64,000 bases of DNA from Virgisporangium aliadipatigenens (GTDB lineage Bacteria > Actinomycetota > Actinomycetes > Mycobacteriales > Micromonosporaceae). The stretch lies in contig NZ_BOPF01000023.1 of NCBI RefSeq assembly GCF_016863615.1, forward strand, positions 110,703 to 174,702, read 5' to 3'. The notes under the pieces were generated by a model, which made no database searches, was not told the DNA's origin, and saw only the letters and a list, made by a program, of their open reading frames with translations. Below, piece after piece: positions 58,981-64,000 of this stretch. The position numbers and the translations under genes were made by a program. The number at the start of each line of letters is the position of its first letter. The first letter of the stretch is position 1.

Positions 58981-59604
58981 CTACCCAGATCTCAAGCAGC
59001 GGTGGCCCGATCGGATCAGCACGAGCATCGGCACCAGCAGCACCACGGCCAGCCACAGCACGTTGTCGGCGGCGCCTGGGCCGATGAGCGTCATCGTGGC
59101 GCCGAGCAGCGCGAAGAGCACACCGGCACCATTGGCCAGGAGGCCCGCCGCGCGGGTGACCCGGGTGGAGTGACCGGCGAGACGGATCGCCAGGAGAAGG
59201 GCGGCCGCCGCCAGCAGGGTGGCGGTGCCGCACCACTCCATCAGGACGTCGATCACCGTGTGCAGCGGGCCGGGTGAGTCCGAAGCGGTCGTGGTGCCCA
59301 GGTGGGGGCGTAGGTAGTTCCAGAAAAGGGGCTGGCCGCCGATGGCGAGAAGGATGCCGACGGCCGTGCGGCGGGCCTGGATCATGCCCAACTCGACCTG
59401 ATAACCCGCCGCGATCTCGCGCACCTCGCCGAAGTCCTCGACCGCGCGCCGGGCGGCGGCGTCCGCGTCGTAGCCGGCGCGCCCGTACGCCTCCGCGGCG
59501 TCGACGAGGCTGTCGCGCACCTCGGTGAGCAGGTCGGCGCGGGCCCGGCGGGGGCCACGCAGCGCGCGGCCGAGCCGGGTGACGTAGGCGTCGACGAGCT
59601 CCAC
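58981..59604 (-). CDS. HAAS/permease-prefix-type membrane protein
   Basis: 207 residues from GTG 59604. An N-terminal helical segment (VDAYVTRLGRALRGPRRARAD, LLTEVRDSLVDAAEAY, AARRAVEDFGEVREIAAGY) matches the HAAS signalling / permease-prefix domain that PadR regulators accompany. Four hydrophobic helices follow (~85-105, ~120-140, ~150-170, ~178-198). Together with the PadR protein it probably forms a membrane-linked regulatory pair. The start codon choice is weak because no good ribosome-binding site is visible. Confidence 0.72.
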   Translation of the reverse strand: MELVDAYVTRLGRALRGPRRARADLLTEVRDSLVDAAEAYGRAGYDADAAARRAVEDFGEVREIAAGYQVELGMIQARRTAVGILLAIGGQPLFWNYLRPHLGTTTASDSPGPLHTVIDVLMEWCGTATLLAAAALLLAIRLAGHSTRVTRAAGLLANGAGVLFALLGATMTLIGPGAADNVLWLAVVLLVPMLVLIRSGHRCLRSG

Positions 59605-59637
59605 CGGCCAAGTATCCGTGCCGGGGTGCGGGCCCGA

Positions 59638-59655
59638 CTCGGGGATCGCCCCGAG
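59638..59655. promoter_or_regulatory. Small hairpin in the HAAS/oxidase divergent region
   Basis: CTCGGGGATCGCCCCGAG is a 7-bp perfect stem with a 4-nt loop, followed by a second short palindrome (GGAGCGCTCC). Both lie between divergent genes; they could be a transcript-insulating hairpin or an operator. Confidence 0.45.
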
Positions 59656-59695
59656 GAGCGCTCCCCGATGTACGACGGCTCGACATGAAGACACG

Positions 59696-59705
59696 CTACA
59701 TGTAG
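59696..59705. promoter_or_regulatory. Operator-like dyad before the multicopper oxidase
   Basis: CTACATGTAG is a perfect palindrome continued by ATGTC, giving an ACAT-4-ATGT dyad. BlaI/CopY-type repressors bind TACA/TGTA half-sites, so a copper- or beta-lactam-type repressor is possible. It ends 29 bp before the oxidase GTG, in promoter position. Confidence 0.45.
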
Positions 59706-59734
59706 ATGTCCTTACTATCGGGGAGCGCAGAACC

Positions 59735-61243
59735 GTGCGAAACACCGCCGTCCGCCGCGTGCTCGTCACGCTGGCCGTACTCGGAGTCCTGTGCTGCGGT
59801 GCCGGCACCGCGGCCGTGACCTGGCTGTGGAGCGCGAAGTCGGTCTCGACCGTCGGCAACGTGGCGTTCGGCAACCGGCTGGCGATCCCGCCGCTCGCCG
59901 CGTCCACGGTCGACGCCGAGGGGCGCCGCGTGTTCGACCTGCGCGCCGGGGCCGGCAGTCACGACTTCGGCCGCGGCGCGGCCCCCACCTGGGGCTTCAA
60001 CGGCTCCTACCTCGGCCCGACCCTGCGCGCCACCCGCGGCGAGAAGGTGCTGGTCAACGTCTCGAACGCGCTTGCCGAGGAGACCTCCGTGCACTGGCAC
60101 GGCATGCACCTGCCGGCCGCGATGGACGGCGGCCCGCACCAGTCGATCGCCCCCGGCGGCACGTGGTCACCCACCTGGACGGTGAACCAGCCGGCCGCCA
60201 CGCTCTGGTACCACCCGCACCCGCACGGGACCACCGCCGAGCACGTGTACCGCGGGCTCGCCGGGATGTTCATCGTGGACGACCCCGCGACATCCGTCGG
60301 CGCGCTGCCGCACGAGTACGGCGTCGACGACATCCCGGTGATCGTGCAGGACAAGCGGCTCGACGGCGACGGGCGCCTGGACGAGTCCAACCCGGCGTTC
60401 AGCGGCGCGGGCATCCTCGGCGGGACCATCGCCGTGAACGGCACCGTCGACCCGTTCCTCGACGTGACGACCGAGCGGGTGCGGCTGCGCCTGCTCAACG
60501 GCTCGAACGTGCGCTCCTACGACTTCGGCTTCGCCGACGACCGCCGGTTCGCGCTGGTGGGCACCGACGGCGGCCTGTTGAGCGCGCCGCACGGGACGAA
60601 CCGGATCATGCTCTCCCCCGGTGAGCGCGCCGAGATCGTGGTGACCGTTCGGGCCGGCGAACGGGCGATCCTGCGCAGCACCCCGCCGAAACTGGGGCTC
60701 GGCGGCATCGCGGACCGCTTCAACGGCGGCGCCGACTCCTTCGACATCCTCGAACTGCGCGCGGCTCCCACGCTCGCCGCCCGCCCGCAGGTGCCGGCGC
60801 GGCTGGTCGACGTGCCGCGGCTCGACCCGGCGACGGCGGCGCAGCGCCGCACGTTCACGCTCAGCGGCCACAGCATCAACGGCCGCAAGATGGAGCACGA
60901 ACGGGTCGACGCGGCCGTGCTGAAGGACAGCGTCGAGGTGTGGAAGGTGACCAGCAACGACGGGGAGCCGCACAGCTTCCACGTGCACGACGTGCAGTTC
61001 CAGGTGTCCACAATGGACGGTAAGGCGCCGCCGCCGCAGCTGGCGGGCTGGAAGGACACGATCTACCTGACGCCGGGAGTGCGTTTCGAGATCATCGCGC
61101 GGTTCGCCGACTACGCGGATCCGGCGACGCCGTACATGTTCCACTGCCACACGCTTTACCACGAGGACCGGGGAATGATGGGCCAGTTCGTGGTGGTGGA
61201 GAAGGGCCAGCAGCCGGCCGTGCGGCACTCCGGCCATAACTGA
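59735..61243 (+). CDS. Multicopper oxidase
   Basis: 502 residues from GTG 59735, with GGGAG 9 bases upstream. A membrane anchor or signal (~8-30) precedes three cupredoxin domains. All four copper-binding blocks are intact: VHWHGMHLP (~119), WYHPHPHGTTAEHVYRGLAG (~158), HSFHVHDVQF (~413) and MFHCHTLYHEDRGMMGQ (~468), the last giving the type 1 copper Cys and an axial Met. It should oxidise Cu(I) or organic substrates outside the membrane, like CueO/CotA-type enzymes. No Met-rich CueO helix is present. Confidence 0.93.
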   Translation: MRNTAVRRVLVTLAVLGVLCCGAGTAAVTWLWSAKSVSTVGNVAFGNRLAIPPLAASTVDAEGRRVFDLRAGAGSHDFGRGAAPTWGFNGSYLGPTLRATRGEKVLVNVSNALAEETSVHWHGMHLPAAMDGGPHQSIAPGGTWSPTWTVNQPAATLWYHPHPHGTTAEHVYRGLAGMFIVDDPATSVGALPHEYGVDDIPVIVQDKRLDGDGRLDESNPAFSGAGILGGTIAVNGTVDPFLDVTTERVRLRLLNGSNVRSYDFGFADDRRFALVGTDGGLLSAPHGTNRIMLSPGERAEIVVTVRAGERAILRSTPPKLGLGGIADRFNGGADSFDILELRAAPTLAARPQVPARLVDVPRLDPATAAQRRTFTLSGHSINGRKMEHERVDAAVLKDSVEVWKVTSNDGEPHSFHVHDVQFQVSTMDGKAPPPQLAGWKDTIYLTPGVRFEIIARFADYADPATPYMFHCHTLYHEDRGMMGQFVVVEKGQQPAVRHSGHN

Positions 61244-61249
61244 CTTCAG

Positions 61250-61263
61250 TTCGTGTTCACGAA
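61250..61263. promoter_or_regulatory. Operator-like dyad TTCGTGTTCACGAA
   Basis: A 6-bp perfect inverted repeat with a 2-nt centre, AT-rich for this genome, 7 bp after the oxidase stop and 49 bp before the adhesin ATG. It is too weak for a terminator and lies where an operator for the adhesin gene would be expected. Confidence 0.4.
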
Positions 61264-61311
61264 ATTACACTGAGTGGGTTTCTTTGCACACTATGTGACG
61301 GGATATCCCAC

Positions 61312-64000
61312 ATGGCACGAATCTCCGGCGGCCGGATCCTGCGTTCGGTCGGAGCAGTCCTCGTCCTGGCGGCGACGCTGCCGTTCGTCTGCTCCGGCGG
61401 TCCGGCCGCCGCGGTGCCACCGCCCACGTGCGGCTCGAGCACGGTCACCGTCACCCGGGTCTCCTCGCCCGTGCTCTACCTGGAGACCGGCACCACGCTC
61501 AACAGCATGTACGCCGGCTACCGGATCGCGAACTCCACCGGCTCCGCCTACTCCGACCTCTGGGTGCAGCTCGGCGGCTTCGGCGGCACGGCGAAGATCA
61601 AGCTGGCCACGTCGGAGAGCGGGCTCGCGCATCCCGGACGGGTCGCGGCGGGCGCCTCCACCACGGCGTTCTTCTACCTCACCGCCACCGAGAAGGTGAC
61701 CAGCGCCGAGACGCACACGCTCAGCGTCTACACGACCCGCCCGGACCTGGCCGGCGCGGCGATGTGCACCAGTTCGTTCTCCCTGACCTCCGACACTGAC
61801 ATCGAAGCGGCGGCCAACAAGGTCACCTCCGTGACGGCCTCGCCGAGCACGCCTCAGCTCGGTGGCCGGCTGACCGTGACGGTCATCGGGGACACCGGGC
61901 AGATGAACAACCCCGCGACGTTCGCCGCCTCCCCGGCCTCGTACTCGACCTGGCCCGCCGGGGCGTTCCGGCTGGTCGGCTCGTCGATCGTGATGACCGG
62001 TGGGAACAGCACCACGATCACCGACAACCTCTTCCCGACCGGCCTCGCCCAGTCCGACACCCACTACGTCGCCACGTACACGTTCGCGGTCACCGGCACC
62101 ACGGCCACGAGCACGCCGGTCAGTCCGATGAACCACATCAGCAGCGGCAACCAGATCAAGCACACCAAGACCGACACGGCCTACACGGCGCTCTCCCCGA
62201 TTCCCCCGCCGGTCAACAACACCACGCTCGGGCTCACCGTCTCCCCGGCCGGGCTCCCCGGCGGCGGCACGGTCACCTACACCGTTCCGGTGCAGAACGC
62301 CGGCACCGTCGACGTCACGCTCGACGACATCACCGTGACCCTGCCCGCGTCGGTCTCCGTCACGGCGGGCACCAGCGCCTGGAACGGCTCCACCATCACC
62401 GATCCCACGGTCAGCGGCACCACGGCGACGTTCCTCGGCACGCTGACCGTCGCGGCCGGCACGACGCGCAACCTGACGTTCCAGGCGACGATCCCGGCGC
62501 CCGACGGCCTCTACACGGCCTCCGCGTTCGGCCACTTCATCTCGACGACGATCGACACCACCACCTCCACCGGCGACAGCACACCGGCGACGGCAACGGT
62601 CGTCAACTCTCCCCCGCCCACCGTCACGTCGCTCAGCCCGGCGACGGGCGTCACCCTCGGCGGCACCACCGTCGTGATCACCGGCACCAACCTGTCCGGC
62701 GCCACCGCCGTTCACTTCGGTGCGGTGGCGGTCACGTCGTTCACCGTGGACAGCAACACCCAGATCACCGCCACGGCACCCGCCGGGACCGGCACCGTGG
62801 ACGTCACGGTGACCACACCGATCGCCACCTCGGCCACGGTGCCCGGTGATCAGTACACCTACACGTCGCCGCCGGCGGCCCCGACCCCGCCCGCGCTGAC
62901 CTCCACGGGCATCGGCACCGCCGACCAGACGACGACGATCACCATCCCGACGTCCGGCACCGCCACCCTGCTGAACGGCGCCACACCGGCGACCAGCGTC
63001 ACCACGTCAGAGGGCACCTACACCCTGTCCGGCAGCACCATCACGTTCACGCCGGTACTCGGCTTCTCGGGTCAGGCCGCCCCGGTCACGTACCGCGTCG
63101 CCGACCAGTACGGCCAGACCGGTTCCAGCACCTACACGCCCACCGTCACCAAGCCCACCGGCCCCACCCCGCCGGCGCTCACCTCCACCGGCATCGGCAC
63201 CGCCGACCAGACCGCCACCGTCACCATCCCCACCTCCGGCGCGGCCACCCTCCTCGACGGCGCCACGCCGGCGAACACGGTGACGACGGCCGAGGGCACC
63301 TATGTCCTGTCCGGCACCACGATCACCTTTACGCCGGTGCTCGGCTTCTCCGGTCAGGCCGCCAGCCCGGTTACCTACCGGATCACCGACGCCTACGCCC
63401 AGAACGGCACCAACACCTACACCCCCACCGTCACCAAACCCGGCGGACCCACCCCGCCGGCGCTCACCTCCACCGGCGTCGGCACCGCCGCGCAAACCGC
63501 CACGGTCACCATCCCCACCTCCGGCGCGGCCACCCTCCTCGACGGGTCCACGCCGGCGTCCAGCGTGACCACGGCCGAGGGCACCTACACGTTGGCCGGC
63601 ACCACGATCACGTTCACGCCGGTGCTCGGCTTCTCGGGTCAGGCCGCCAGCCCGGTCACCTACCGGGTCACCGACGCCTACGCCCAGAACGGCACCAACA
63701 CCTACACCCCGACCGTCACCAAACCCGGCGGACCCACCCCGCCGGCGCTGACCTCCACCGGCGTCGGCACCGCCGACCAGACCACCACCGTCACCATCCC
63801 CGCATCCGGCACGGCCACCCTGCTCGACGGCGCCACGCCGGCGAACACGGTCACCACCGCCGAGGGCACCTACGTCCTCTCCGGCACCACGATCACGTTC
63901 ACGCCCGTACTCGGCTTCTCCGGCCAGGCCGCCAGCCCGGTCACCTACCGGATCACCGACGCCTACGCCCAGAACGGCAGCAACACCTACACCCCGACCG
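61312..64000 (+). CDS. Repeat-rich secreted adhesin-like protein (5' part, runs off the window)
   Basis: Open from ATG 61312 to the end, ~896 codons with no stop. Signal peptide ~1-37 (ILRSVGAVLVLAATLPFVC, then PAAA). A unique N-terminal half (~40-440) is beta-rich and Thr/Ser-rich, including a DUF11/CARDB-like domain (~305-420). An IPT/TIG domain follows (~435-520; VTSLSPATGVTLGGTTVVIT). From residue ~524 it becomes a ladder of 94-95-residue repeats of the CshA-fibril kind (ITFTPVLGFSGQA, PVTYRITDAYAQNG). It should form a long surface fibre. The anchor is beyond the window. Confidence 0.9.
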   Translation, partial: MARISGGRILRSVGAVLVLAATLPFVCSGGPAAAVPPPTCGSSTVTVTRVSSPVLYLETGTTLNSMYAGYRIANSTGSAYSDLWVQLGGFGGTAKIKLATSESGLAHPGRVAAGASTTAFFYLTATEKVTSAETHTLSVYTTRPDLAGAAMCTSSFSLTSDTDIEAAANKVTSVTASPSTPQLGGRLTVTVIGDTGQMNNPATFAASPASYSTWPAGAFRLVGSSIVMTGGNSTTITDNLFPTGLAQSDTHYVATYTFAVTGTTATSTPVSPMNHISSGNQIKHTKTDTAYTALSPIPPPVNNTTLGLTVSPAGLPGGGTVTYTVPVQNAGTVDVTLDDITVTLPASVSVTAGTSAWNGSTITDPTVSGTTATFLGTLTVAAGTTRNLTFQATIPAPDGLYTASAFGHFISTTIDTTTSTGDSTPATATVVNSPPPTVTSLSPATGVTLGGTTVVITGTNLSGATAVHFGAVAVTSFTVDSNTQITATAPAGTGTVDVTVTTPIATSATVPGDQYTYTSPPAAPTPPALTSTGIGTADQTTTITIPTSGTATLLNGATPATSVTTSEGTYTLSGSTITFTPVLGFSGQAAPVTYRVADQYGQTGSSTYTPTVTKPTGPTPPALTSTGIGTADQTATVTIPTSGAATLLDGATPANTVTTAEGTYVLSGTTITFTPVLGFSGQAASPVTYRITDAYAQNGTNTYTPTVTKPGGPTPPALTSTGVGTAAQTATVTIPTSGAATLLDGSTPASSVTTAEGTYTLAGTTITFTPVLGFSGQAASPVTYRVTDAYAQNGTNTYTPTVTKPGGPTPPALTSTGVGTADQTTTVTIPASGTATLLDGATPANTVTTAEGTYVLSGTTITFTPVLGFSGQAASPVTYRITDAYAQNGSNTYTPT
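62881..64000 (+). repeat. In-frame 282-285-bp tandem repeats of the adhesin
   Basis: Repeat units start at 62881, 63163, 63448 and 63733, the last cut by the window end. Each encodes PTPPALTSTG followed by a Thr-rich sandwich and ends in a YTPTVTKP-type linker. Later units are more alike than the first, pointing to recent unequal exchange or gene conversion. Confidence 0.9.

Noticed and set aside
61291..62715. 474-codon minus-strand frame opposite the adhesin
   Set aside because: It mirrors a repetitive Thr-rich coding sequence; its Gly/Arg/Val-only composition and the strong signal peptide and domains on the forward strand make it a shadow.
62881..64000. CRISPR-like periodicity
   Set aside because: The period is 282-285 bp and in frame with protein repeats; there are no short direct repeats with unique spacers.

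Overview
The window is about 72% GC by eye, nearly wall-to-wall coding, uses many GTG starts and 4-bp GTGA/ATGA gene overlaps, and carries actinobacterial families (PAC2, DUF2252, HtaA-type heme proteins with IdeR/DmdR-type iron boxes, cutinases, an FxSxx-type RiPP remnant, EAD2/NB-ARC proteins). I read it as chromosome of a filamentous actinomycete, probably Micromonosporaceae-like; the genus is not determined. I see no IS element, integrase, plasmid gene or CRISPR array.

Layout. 0-7.3 kb: end of a serine carboxypeptidase, a catalase-fold-like protein, a YbdK-type ligase, DUF2252, pentapeptide-repeat and TrkA-N potassium channel genes, and a secreted glycosidase-like protein. 7.5-12 kb: a coiled-coil wall protein and a tight signalling operon (receiver-PP2C phosphatase, HAMP histidine kinase, single-domain receiver). 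12-18.6 kb: M20 and M48 peptidases, a nucleoside kinase-like protein, cobQ-cobD and an ssb paralogue. 18.8-23.8 kb: PAC2 protein, soluble Ser/Thr kinase, acyltransferase, tyrosine phosphatase, cutinase, nudK. 23.8-30.4 kb: an iron-box-controlled heme-uptake locus (HtaA-WxL fusion, DUF916 partner, membrane-anchored secreted protein, hmuT-hmuU, convergent hmuV, GDT1-type transporter). 30.4-38.7 kb: secreted proteins, a second cutinase, HxlR/ArsR regulators, an epoxide-hydrolase-like enzyme, a DHA2 exporter with a methyltransferase and an XRE-cupin regulator.

38.7-48.5 kb is the accessory part. Beside tRNA-Arg(TCT) lie two Crp/Fnr regulators, a four-helix membrane protein, a nucleosidase carrying a C-terminal adaptor domain, an FxsA-like RiPP precursor with the wreck of its HExxH maturation gene, an NB-ARC/TPR protein carrying the same adaptor domain, and a class III nucleotide-cyclase-like protein. 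Shared adaptor, cyclase, cNMP-type regulator and nucleosidase suggest a STAND-centred conflict or nucleotide-signalling system. This is the best candidate here for something not fully described.

48.8-64 kb: a GAP1-like membrane protein, MFS, PspC and S41 protease genes (the last behind a hairpin that hides its ribosome-binding site), a GlxA-type regulator, yaaA, an expansin, a beta-lactamase-fold hydrolase with DUF998, PadR, a HAAS-type membrane protein, a multicopper oxidase, and the first ~900 residues of a repeat-rich surface adhesin that runs off the end.

Three kinds of structure cut across genes. A 13-bp palindrome, GTCCAC(A/T)GTGGAC, occurs four times exactly and about ten times with one or two changes. 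Two copies of a 71-bp inverted-repeat element lie 31 kb apart, one forming part of a protein's C-terminus. Six convergent gene pairs overlap at their 3' ends by 11-69 bp.
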